DNA of 39,802 nucleotides from Bacillota bacterium (GTDB lineage: Bacteria; Bacillota; Sulfobacillia; RBS10-35; Bu92): positions 1 through 39,802 of the forward strand of contig JADBKN010000062.1 in the NCBI GenBank assembly GCA_014896375.1, given 5' to 3'. A program made the translations under genes and the position numbers. Below the pieces are notes generated by a model. The model saw nothing but the letters and a program-made list of their open reading frames with translations. It searched no databases and was not told the DNA's origin. Shown one piece after another: positions 33,442 to 39,802 of this stretch; position 1 is the stretch's first letter; the number at the start of each line of letters is the position of its first letter.

Positions 33442-33454
33442 CGTGCCCTGCGGC

Positions 33455-33482
33455 GGCCGCCCCGCGGGGCGGCCATCTTTTT
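33455..33482 (+). terminator. Strong Rho-independent terminator
   Basis: A perfect 20-base palindrome (GGCCGCCCC arm, GC centre, GGGGCGGCC arm) at 33455-33474 is followed by ATCTTTTTT. It lies 14 bases after the Myb-like gene's stop. Confidence 0.9.
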
Positions 33483-33553
33483 TGCCGGCGCGGCATACGT
33501 TCAAGGACGACGACCGCAAGGGAACCCGGAGGACGGGCCGTGCGACGAACCGA

Positions 33554-33595
33554 TATAATGACAGCGCTTTCGACAGCGCTAACGACAGCGTTTGT
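33554..33595 (+). promoter_or_regulatory. Consensus -10 box followed by three 12-bp tandem repeats
   Basis: A perfect TATAAT lies at 33554-33559; no good -35 is visible at 17 bases (GGACGG). Immediately downstream, at 33560, 33572 and 33584, come three in-phase 12-base units GACAGCGCTTTC, GACAGCGCTAAC and GACAGCGTTTGT. They cover the expected transcription start and could be repressor or sigma-factor-modulating sites. The transpeptidase start is 31 bases after the last unit. Confidence 0.6.
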
Positions 33596-33626
33596 CACAG
33601 GATGCCGCGCGGCGAGAGGTGTGGGC

Positions 33627-34418
33627 ATGCGGCGTTGGGCACCGGCGTGGATCGTCGCCGCGTTGACGCTCGTGTCCTTCGGGGCGGGGTACGCGGCCGC
33701 GCAATACCTTCTGCCCGGTCCCGGCTCGGGGGCGGGGCCGTTGCTGGGATGGGCGGCGGGACTGCGCGGAGGGGGTCCTGAGGGCACCCCGGCAGCGTCT
33801 GAGGCCGGCGGCGCGGGCGCGTCCGGCTCCGGCAGCGAAGGCGCTGCCGCCGCGGAACCGCGTGGCGGGTCCGCCGCCTCTAGCGAGGCCGCGCCGTCCG
33901 AGGCCAGCCCGAGTGAGGCGGCCGCCCCCGCGGGGCAGGACGCGTCGGCGGAAGTGCCCCAGGACCATCCGGAACTCGATGCCTGGCTGCTCACGCACCC
34001 GGCGGAGGATCCGCGCATCGTGGTGACGATCGTCGACTCCCCCCGCGCGGAGGCCACGGTGCACCTCTACGACGGCGACCGGCTCGTCGCCACCTTCTAC
34101 GGTTTCGGCGGGCCGCCCGACAACCGCACCATCGAAGGCCGCTACCGCATCATCCGCCGCCTGGGTACGATCCACACGGGGCTCTACCGGGAGACGGAGG
34201 GGCACGAGTACTACCTCAGGGACTTCCTGCAGATCCAGGGGAACTACGGCTTCCACGCGTACAAGATCAACGACGCCACGGACGAGGAGGAGCCCGGTCC
34301 CACGCACGGCTGCATCAACCTGCCGGCCGGCGACATGGACGCGCTCTACCGCTGGGTGAAGATCGGCACGCCCGTCGAGATCCGCTACGTGAACGCGGAC
34401 ACGGCGGGCACGCCCTGA
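33627..34418 (+). CDS. L,D-transpeptidase (YkuD domain), membrane anchored
   Basis: This encodes 263 residues. A signal anchor (MRRWAPAWIVAALTLVSFGAG, residues 1-20) is followed by a Gly/Ser/Ala-rich spacer of about 85 residues and a YkuD domain from about 130. The catalytic region has His210 (YGFHAYK), His227 and Cys229 in THGCINLP, matching HX~15[ST]HGCxN. It should crosslink or edit peptidoglycan via 3-3 links, outside the membrane. The ATG at 33627 is preceded by GAGAGGTG; GTG 33540 and ATG 33558 would place the tandem repeats inside the coding region. A nearby TATAAT suggests its own promoter. Confidence 0.85.
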   Translation: MRRWAPAWIVAALTLVSFGAGYAAAQYLLPGPGSGAGPLLGWAAGLRGGGPEGTPAASEAGGAGASGSGSEGAAAAEPRGGSAASSEAAPSEASPSEAAAPAGQDASAEVPQDHPELDAWLLTHPAEDPRIVVTIVDSPRAEATVHLYDGDRLVATFYGFGGPPDNRTIEGRYRIIRRLGTIHTGLYRETEGHEYYLRDFLQIQGNYGFHAYKINDATDEEEPGPTHGCINLPAGDMDALYRWVKIGTPVEIRYVNADTAGTP

Positions 34419-34535
34419 GCCGCGGGCGGTCGGTGTCCCCCAGGCCGAGGGCGACCGTCTGCTCCCTAAGCCGCGGGCGACGGGCCGCCCCGCGCGCCGC
34501 CCGCCTGTGGGAGGGGCGCGCCGGCGGCCGGCGCG

Positions 34536-34865
34536 TCAGCGGGCGCGCGCCACGCCCGCGTAGCGGGCCATGCGCAGGAGGGCGTCCTGCCCGCGCATGC
34601 CGGGCTTGATGCCGATCGCCTGGGCGGCGTCGGTGACCGACTCCAACGGCGCCTCCAAGAGGTCGTCCAACGTGCGCACGCCCAGCGCGCGCCCCGCGAT
34701 GATCCCGCGGTCGCTGAGCCGCGTGTTGAGCAGGTGCACGTCCAGGGCGCCGCACATGATGTAGCCGTCGCCGGCCGCGGCGGCCACAAGGCGCGTGCGC
34801 GGCAGCTCCACGACGACGCCGATGGCCGTGCAGCCGGGCAGTTCAAGAGGTTGCACGGTGACCAT
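34536..34865 (-). CDS. DUF1805 (YunC-like) protein
   Basis: This encodes 109 residues of the DUF1805 family. VVVELPRTRLVAAAAGDGYIMCGALDVHLLN is followed by RGIIAGRALGVRTLDDLLEAPLESV, the two signature stretches. A C-terminal helical extension (KPGMRGQDALLRMARY) is less conserved. The family's function is unknown; related YunC of Bacillus is uncharacterised. The ATG at 34865 has GGAGGTGAGG upstream. It is divergent from steA across 144 bases. A second, degenerate copy lies at 37781-37985 after the GT2 gene, about 60-65% similar by eye in the conserved part. Confidence 0.8.
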   Translation of the reverse strand: MVTVQPLELPGCTAIGVVVELPRTRLVAAAAGDGYIMCGALDVHLLNTRLSDRGIIAGRALGVRTLDDLLEAPLESVTDAAQAIGIKPGMRGQDALLRMARYAGVARAR

Positions 34866-35009
34866 GATCCTCACCTCCGGCTTCCACGGGCCGCCCGTCC
34901 CGGGCAGGTTCGCCGTCATGCTACGCGGGCGGCGGCCTGTCCGGTGCATCCTCCGCCCCGCGCATCCGGCCGGAGCGCCGGCGGGATACAATGCCGAGGG
35001 GGTGACGCG

Positions 35010-36131
35010 ATGGTCGTCAGCGGCCGCGCCCGCCTCGGGCGGCGGACGAAGGCCCTCGTGCGCAGCCTCCACCCCGGCGAGATCGCGGTCCTCTCCCACC
35101 CGGACCTCGACCGCGTGGCCGCCCAGGCGCTGCTCGCCGCGCGGGTGAAGGCCGTCATCAACGCCGCCCCGTCCGTCACCGGCCGCTACCCGGCCGAGGG
35201 GACGGATCTTTTGCTGGAAGCCGGCGTGCCGGTGCTCGACTCCGCCGGGGAGGCCGTCTTCGACCTCATCCCCGACGGCGCTCCCGTGCGCTTGGAAGGC
35301 GACGGCGTCTGGGTGGACGGGCGCCTTGTGGCGCGCGGGCGGCGCGTCACCCTGGAGACGCTGGAAAGCGACCGCGCCGCGCACCGCGCCCGCTTCCAGG
35401 CGAATTTCGTCGCCTTTCTCAAGAACACGGTGGAGCGCGCCGACCAGGAGAAGGACTGGCTCTTGGGCCCTCTGGACGTGCCGCCGGCACGCGTGCCCAT
35501 CCGCGGGCGGCACGCGCTCATCGTGGTGCGCGGGCTGGACTTCCGCGCGGATCTGGAGACGCTGCGCGCCTACATCCGTGACGTGCGCCCGGTGCTCATC
35601 GGCGTCGACGGCGGCGCGGACGGGCTTTTGGAGTTCGGCCTGCGGCCGGACGTCGTCGTCGGTGACATGGACAGCGTCGGCGACGAGGCGCTCCGCCAGG
35701 CGCGGCAGATCGTGGTGCACGCCTACCCGGACGGGCGCGCGCCCGGCCTGGAGCGCGTGCGGCGCCTCGGCCTGGCCGCCGACATCCTCCGCGCGCCCGG
35801 CACCAGCGAGGACGTGGCGCTGCACTTCGCCCACGACCACGGCGCGCGGCTTTTGGTGCTCGTCGGCAGCCACTCGGGCTTCGTGGACTTCATGGAGAAG
35901 GATCGTGCCGGCATGGCGAGCACGCTCTTGACGCGGATGAAGGTGGGGCACATGCTGGTCGACGCCAAAGGCGTCCACCAGCTGTACCGCACCGCCTTCC
36001 GGCCCTCGTACCTCCTGGCGCTCACGGCCGCGGCGCTCGTCCCTGCGGCGCTGGTGGTCCTGGCCTCGCCGCTCATGCGGGCCGCCCTGAGCCTCGTGTA
36101 CTGGAAGGTCCGCCTATGGTTGGGATGGTAG
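35010..36131 (+). CDS. steA: SteA-like cytokinetic/envelope protein
   Basis: This encodes 373 residues. A central thiamine-pyrophosphokinase-like segment has VDGGADGLLEFGLRPDVVVGDMDSV (about residues 199-223), with Asp residues as in that fold. AVINAAPSVTGRYPAEG near 48-64 and SEDVALHFAHDHGARLLVLVGSHSGFVDFMEKDRAGMAS near 280 are typical of SteA. A C-terminal membrane helix pair region follows (LLALTAAALVPAALVVLASPL). Corynebacterium SteA, with SteB, localises to the division site and influences peptidoglycan ring formation. The ATG at 35010 has GGGGGTG upstream. A TACAAT at 34987-34992 may be its -10. SteB follows after ten bases. Confidence 0.85.
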   Translation: MVVSGRARLGRRTKALVRSLHPGEIAVLSHPDLDRVAAQALLAARVKAVINAAPSVTGRYPAEGTDLLLEAGVPVLDSAGEAVFDLIPDGAPVRLEGDGVWVDGRLVARGRRVTLETLESDRAAHRARFQANFVAFLKNTVERADQEKDWLLGPLDVPPARVPIRGRHALIVVRGLDFRADLETLRAYIRDVRPVLIGVDGGADGLLEFGLRPDVVVGDMDSVGDEALRQARQIVVHAYPDGRAPGLERVRRLGLAADILRAPGTSEDVALHFAHDHGARLLVLVGSHSGFVDFMEKDRAGMASTLLTRMKVGHMLVDAKGVHQLYRTAFRPSYLLALTAAALVPAALVVLASPLMRAALSLVYWKVRLWLGW

Positions 36132-36141
36132 GAGGCAGGCC

Positions 36142-37107
36142 ATGATCGACTGGCGTACGCACGCGCTGTCTCTCGTCGCCGTGTTCCTGGCCCTCGGCCT
36201 CGGTATCGCCATCGGCGGCATGATGGGGTCGAAGGCGGAGGCGGTCGTGGCGCAGCAGGAGAACCTCATCCACGAGCTTCACCTGCGCCTCGCCGATGAC
36301 GAGGCGCAACTCAAGAAGGCCCAGGCGACGATCGCCGCGCAGCGGGACGCGGCTCAGGCGGAGGCGGCGACGAGCGCGCGGCTCACGCAGGAGCTCCTGC
36401 GCGGCACGCTGGCCGGGCGCTCCGTGGGGATCGTCAACGTCGGCCCGCCGGACCTTGAGGGTCGCGCCCTGGAGGCCGTGCGCGCGGCCGGCGGCCAGTG
36501 GCGCTTCGTGCTGACGATGGACCCGGCGCTCGTGCGCGGCGCGGACGCGCTGCTCGCCGCGCTCGCCGGCCGCGAGGGGCGGTCGCAGCCACTGGCGCGG
36601 TACGTGGCCGCCTGGGCGGAGGAGGCGTTCTCGGCGCCCGGGCCCGCCATCGCGCGCGCGGAGGCGGCCGGCGCGCTGACCTGGGTTCCGTCGGCGCCGG
36701 GCCCGCTCGACGCCGTCGCCATCCTCTGCCCGCAGCCGCTGACGGCCGCCGAGTGGCGCGATCTCGTCCAGCCGTGGCTCGACGCCGCCGCCCGCCGACA
36801 CCTGACCGCGGTGGTGGCGACCGACGGCGACGCCGCAGCTTCCATGGCGAGGCTCTTTTGGACGGCCGCGCCGGCGACGGCCGACGCGCTCGACCGGCCC
36901 GAGGGGCAGGTGGCGCTCGCGCGGCTGCTCGCGGGCGCGCAGGGACACTACGGCGCTCAGCCCGCGGACCGCGGGTGGTGGCCGCCGTCGCCCGCGCCCG
37001 CCGCGCAGGGGACGCCCGGGGCGCGGGCGGGGACGAGCGGCGCGCTCACGGCGGCGGGCTTGGGCGCCGCGACGGCGGCGGCACCGGGGACGGGGACGGG
37101 CCCGTGA
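36142..37107 (+). CDS. SteB-like (MctB/DUF3186) membrane protein with coiled coil
   Basis: This encodes 321 residues. One N-terminal helix (about 8-28, LSLVAVFLALGLGIAIGG) is followed by a coiled coil of about 45 residues rich in Gln/Ala/Glu. Then comes a soluble Rossmann-like domain (GRSVGIVNVGPPDLEGRALEAVRAAG; LDAVAILCPQPL) and a Pro/Gly-rich tail. It fits the copper-transporter MctB/DUF3186 family, to which SteB belongs and which usually partners SteA. The name copper transporter is not supported by a metal motif here. Its stop overlaps the GT2 start (GTGA). Confidence 0.75.
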   Translation: MIDWRTHALSLVAVFLALGLGIAIGGMMGSKAEAVVAQQENLIHELHLRLADDEAQLKKAQATIAAQRDAAQAEAATSARLTQELLRGTLAGRSVGIVNVGPPDLEGRALEAVRAAGGQWRFVLTMDPALVRGADALLAALAGREGRSQPLARYVAAWAEEAFSAPGPAIARAEAAGALTWVPSAPGPLDAVAILCPQPLTAAEWRDLVQPWLDAAARRHLTAVVATDGDAAASMARLFWTAAPATADALDRPEGQVALARLLAGAQGHYGAQPADRGWWPPSPAPAAQGTPGARAGTSGALTAAGLGAATAAAPGTGTGP

Positions 37108-37787
37108 CGGTCAGCGTCATCATCCCGGCCTTCAACGAGGAGGCGCGCGTGGCGGAGAGCGTGGCGGCGGCCTTCTCGTTGCCCGGCGTGCGCGAGGTGA
37201 TCGTGGCCGACGACGGTTCGCGCGACGCCACCGCGGCGCGCGCGACCGCGGCCGGCGCACGGGTGCTGCGTCTGCCGCACAGGGGCAAGGGGCAGGCGGT
37301 GGCCGCGGCCGTGGCGGCGGCGCAGGAGCCTTTCATTCTCCTCGCGGATGCGGACCTCGGCGATGTCATCCGCCATTTCGGCCCCCTCCTCGACCCCGTT
37401 CGGCGGGGAGAGGCGGACATGACGATCGGCGTCTTCGGCCGGCGCGGGAGCGGCGGCGGTGTCGGTGCCGTGGTGCGGCTCGCGCGCTGGGGCGTGCGGC
37501 GGCTGGCCGGCGTGGAGCTGACGGCGCCTCTCTCCGGACAGCGTGCCGCCACGGCGCAGCTCTTGCGCTCGGTGGACCTGGAGCCGGGCTTCGGCCTGGA
37601 GGTCGGCCTGGACATCGACGTCGCCCGGCGCGGCGGGCGGCTGCTGGAGGTGACGCTGCCGGTTGCGGCCGCCCACGCCGTGACGGGCCGCAGCGTGCGA
37701 GGATTTCTGCACAGGGGGCGGCAATTCTGGGCGGTGGCGAGAGCACTCTGGCGGCGGCGCGCGGGCACCGGGAGGCGAGCATGGTGA
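37104..37787 (+). CDS. Glycosyltransferase family 2
   Basis: This encodes 227 residues. The GT-A fold start VSVIIPAFNEEARV is followed by VIVADDGSRDATA and the metal-binding ILLADADLGD (DxD). A second part includes APLSGQRAATAQLL and LEVGLDIDVARRGGRLLEV. It lacks membrane helices, so it probably transfers a sugar from a nucleotide or lipid-linked donor at the inner membrane face. The start overlaps the SteB stop and the end overlaps the following DUF1805 remnant, so the steA-steB-GT2 block is one operon. Confidence 0.85.
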   Translation: MTVSVIIPAFNEEARVAESVAAAFSLPGVREVIVADDGSRDATAARATAAGARVLRLPHRGKGQAVAAAVAAAQEPFILLADADLGDVIRHFGPLLDPVRRGEADMTIGVFGRRGSGGGVGAVVRLARWGVRRLAGVELTAPLSGQRAATAQLLRSVDLEPGFGLEVGLDIDVARRGGRLLEVTLPVAAAHAVTGRSVRGFLHRGRQFWAVARALWRRRAGTGRRAW

Positions 37788-37985
37788 CGCTCGGCCTGCG
37801 AAGGCTCGGCGCCACCGCGGTCAGCATCACAGTCGAGCTTCCCCGCGCACGCGCGCGCTTATCGCCCTCGCGGCGGGGCGACGGCGTCATGTGCCGGGGC
37901 CCTCGACGATCGAGCTCCCTCAACGCGGCTTGCGGGCGCCGGGATCGTCGCGGCGCGCGCGGTCGGCGTGCGCACGGTGGAAGGA
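37781..37985 (+). pseudogene. DUF1805 paralogue, frameshifted remnant
   Basis: Joining frames recovers MVTLGLRRLGATAV, then VELPRARA, then LIALAAG, GDGVMC, GALDD-like and LAGAGIVAARAVGVRTVE. These parallel the intact DUF1805 protein at 34536-34865 (VELPRTR, GDGYIMCGALD, RGIIAGRALGVRTLD). At least three small insertions break the frame: an extra CG/GC pair near 37855, one G near 37878 and one C near 37895. All lie in short GC-rich repeats. At about 37985 the sequence passes in frame into an MraY-like membrane protein. The ATG at 37781 overlaps the GT2 stop by 7 bases. Confidence 0.6.
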
Positions 37986-38600
37986 CCTGCTTGCGGCGGT
38001 GCGCTCCTTCTGGCTGCGCTGGGTTGGCTCGATGACCGTCTGGGCAGCGCGCGGGAAAAGGGGCTGCGCGGCCACCTGCGCGCGCTCTTTCACGGACGTG
38101 TGACGACGGGCGTGTGGAAGCTGGCCGGCGGCGGCGCCTTCGCGCTGGCGGCGGCCGCGGCGGCGCGGCCGCCGCGGGATGCCGCGTCGACCGTCGCCTG
38201 GCTGGCGGACGCTCTCCTCGTGGCCCTTTCGATCAACACCCTCAACGCCCTCGACTTGCGCCCAGGCCGTGCGCTGAAGGGCTGGCTTCTGCTTGTGGGG
38301 CTCGCCTGGCTCTTGGGTGCACGCTCGCCGTGGCTGCCTGCGTTTCTCGCCGCCGCGGTGGGCTTCGCGCCATGGGACCTGCGCGCACGGGCGATGATGG
38401 GGGACACCGGCGCGAACGCCCTGGGCGCCGTGGCGGGGTTGGCCTGGCTCGCGGTGCCGGATGCAGGGGCGCGCGTGGGTGTGCTCTTGGCGCTCGGGCT
38501 CTTTCACGTGTGGATCGAGCGGCGTTCGCTCACGGCGTGGATCGAGGAGCATACATGGGCGCGGTGGCTCGATCGCCTGGGCCGGCCGCCGGAGCGCTGA
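37986..38600 (+). pseudogene. MraY/WecA-like glycosyl-1-phosphate transferase, N-terminally truncated
   Basis: About 205 residues follow the polyprenyl-phosphate glycosyl-1-phosphate transferase pattern: LGWLDDRLGSAREKGLRGHL, then TTGVWKL, then INTLNALDLRPGRALKG and MMGDTGANALGAVAG. Each carries the Asp residues and NALD/DTGAN motifs typical of the family. Five or so helices are evident. The usual N-terminal helices and the first Lys-containing loop are missing, because the frame is joined to the DUF1805 remnant. A GTG at 37968 is the first usable codon in frame, without a clear ribosome site. Function is doubtful. An intact form would start a polyprenyl-linked glycan. Confidence 0.7.
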
Positions 38601-38704
38601 CAGGCGGAGGGGGGCGGGAGCAGGGGGAGAGGGTCCGCACGGACGGAGCGCCCCCCGGCCCCGCGCCCGCCGCACCCGCGGCCCCGGCCCCCATGCCCCA
38701 GCCC

Positions 38705-39802
38705 TTACACTTGGCCCAACTGGTCGCTCACACTCGCGAAGAACGCGGCTGCGACCATGGTCAGCATCGTCGCCGCCGCGACGATGCCGGAGTCATTCAA
38801 CGCGATGACGGTGAACGTGGCGAGGCCGTAACCGAACGCACCCACACGCAGAGCCGGGTGTTCCGCCCACAGGCGGCGCATCGGCTCCGGCGACCAGAGC
38901 AGCAGCATGGCGCTGCTGGCGATGAAGACGGCCAAAAGTTTCGTCCAGATCGTCAGCTGGATGAGCCTCCACTCCGTGGCCAGCTTACCCAGCGCGATGC
39001 GCACGAGCGGGGTCGGCCCGGCCGCCCACACTTCCCTCGCCAGACGCCCCACATGCGAGGCGGGGCCGCGGTCGAGGAGGAGGTCAAGGGCCACCATCAG
39101 TCCGGTCACGGCGACGAAGCCCGCCGCCGCCCAGCCGACATCGGCCCACTCCACGCGGCGGCGCACGGCGTAGAGGTACGTCGGCACGAAGGCCAGCACG
39201 GCGGCGGTGGCGCCGCCGAAGTTCGCGCCGCCTTCGGGCCAGGCGAGGAGACCCACGCACGCCGCCATCAGAGCGAGCGCGCCCCAATGGCCGCGGCGCG
39301 GCCAGCGCTCCAAGAGGCCCACCGTGGCCACGAGCACCGCGCCCACCCAGACGCCCATGAACTCGTTGCCGATGCCGTAATAGCGAGCACCGGACAGTGC
39401 GGAATACCCCAGGTACGACCATCGCGTCCAGGTGCCGCCGCGCAGCGCGTCCACCGTAAGCAGCGCCGCGCTGGCGAGCGCCAGCGCGTAAATGGCGCCC
39501 ACCGGTCGCCCCCACACGCGTCGCCCGGCCCAGCCGGCGAGCCCCGCCAGCAAAAGCGCCGTGCCCACGGTATCGACGATGGCGGCCGCCAGGCTGCTCC
39601 ACGGGGGCCAGGGCGAGGCCGCGGCCACCAGGGTGGCCGGCCCGAAGGCGGCCAGGACGGGGAAGACGCGGCCCACCCAAGAGAGCGGCCGGCGGCGGCT
39701 GACGAGTGCGATGCCCGCGGCTGCCACGGCGACGAGGTCGACGATGATCCAGCCCTTGATGAGCGGCGGCCGCAGCCGGTCGACGGCGACGGCGCGGTCG
39801 TG
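38705..39802 (-). CDS. Polytopic membrane protein, O-antigen-ligase-like (5' end outside window)
   Basis: The frame is open to the right edge (at least 365 residues) and stops at 38705. It has about ten or more hydrophobic segments. A loop with SALSGARYYGIGNEFMGVWVG and another with WPEGGANFGGATAAV are distinctive, and FTVIALNDSGIVAAATMLTM occurs near the end. The topology resembles O-antigen ligases and polymerases, but no catalytic motif is certain. It converges with the MraY-like gene, with a 104-base gap that holds no T-tailed hairpin. It may assemble or export a surface glycan made by the neighbouring glycosyltransferases. Confidence 0.55.
   Translation of the reverse strand, partial: HDRAVAVDRLRPPLIKGWIIVDLVAVAAAGIALVSRRRPLSWVGRVFPVLAAFGPATLVAAASPWPPWSSLAAAIVDTVGTALLLAGLAGWAGRRVWGRPVGAIYALALASAALLTVDALRGGTWTRWSYLGYSALSGARYYGIGNEFMGVWVGAVLVATVGLLERWPRRGHWGALALMAACVGLLAWPEGGANFGGATAAVLAFVPTYLYAVRRRVEWADVGWAAAGFVAVTGLMVALDLLLDRGPASHVGRLAREVWAAGPTPLVRIALGKLATEWRLIQLTIWTKLLAVFIASSAMLLLWSPEPMRRLWAEHPALRVGAFGYGLATFTVIALNDSGIVAAATMLTMVAAAFFASVSDQLGQV

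Overview
This is a very GC-rich window (roughly 70% or more by eye) with dense bacterial genes, strong GGAGG-type ribosome sites, many GTG/TTG starts and frequent 1-4 nt stop/start overlaps. The gene content suggests a thermophilic member of the Bacillota, perhaps near the Symbiobacteriia/Thermaerobacteria groups. The clues are a YlxY-type sporulation-associated deacetylase, an RsfA-like DNA-binding protein, a SteA-SteB pair, a split transketolase, an oxygen-sensitive 2-oxoacid:ferredoxin oxidoreductase, and an inositol-phosphate synthase beside a fused IPCT/DIPPS gene. That last pair is the known route to di-myo-inositol phosphate, a heat-stress solute of (hyper)thermophiles. The taxonomy is an inference.

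Layout. 1-3.7 kb: end of a sulfite-oxidase-like molybdoenzyme, an SDR reductase, a MaoC-like/HMG-CoA-reductase scar, a diiron ferritin-like protein and a small unknown gene. 3.7-8.0 kb: miaB, a mutS start fused to a beheaded ylxY deacetylase, a radical SAM protein, a TauE/SafE stub and a rhodanese behind a CsoR/CstR-like operator. 8.0-14.6 kb (minus strand): an operon of ABC ATPase, two MacB/FtsX-like permeases, the mutase-associated ATPase GlmL and a 435-residue unknown protein. 14.7-17.8 kb: mgsA, an inverted and broken BNR-repeat lipoprotein gene, a truncated pdhB and an intact pdhA. 18.0-23.6 kb: korAB, then the inositol-phosphate pair. 23.6-30.2 kb: an MFS exporter, a 640-bp intergenic region with palindromes, a small unknown gene, the split transketolase, plsX and fabF. 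30.3-33.4 kb: an LLM-class flavin oxidoreductase, an MFS gene broken by an internal inverted repeat, and a Myb-like regulator. 33.5-39.8 kb: an L,D-transpeptidase, DUF1805, SteA, SteB, GT2, a decayed DUF1805 copy fused to a beheaded MraY-like gene, and a polytopic membrane protein running off the right edge. This last block looks like an envelope and cell-division locus.

The most striking property is how many genes are broken at abrupt junctions: MaoC|HMGR, MutS|YlxY, TauE stub, PdhB|BNR, inverted BNR, the MFS inverted repeat and DUF1805|GT4. Flanking genes are intact and clean. The junctions are inversions or deletions of neighbouring sequence. They are either genuine rearrangement scars or chimeras from whole-genome amplification or metagenome assembly, and the sequence alone cannot decide which. 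No tRNA, rRNA, CRISPR array or insertion sequence was recognised.
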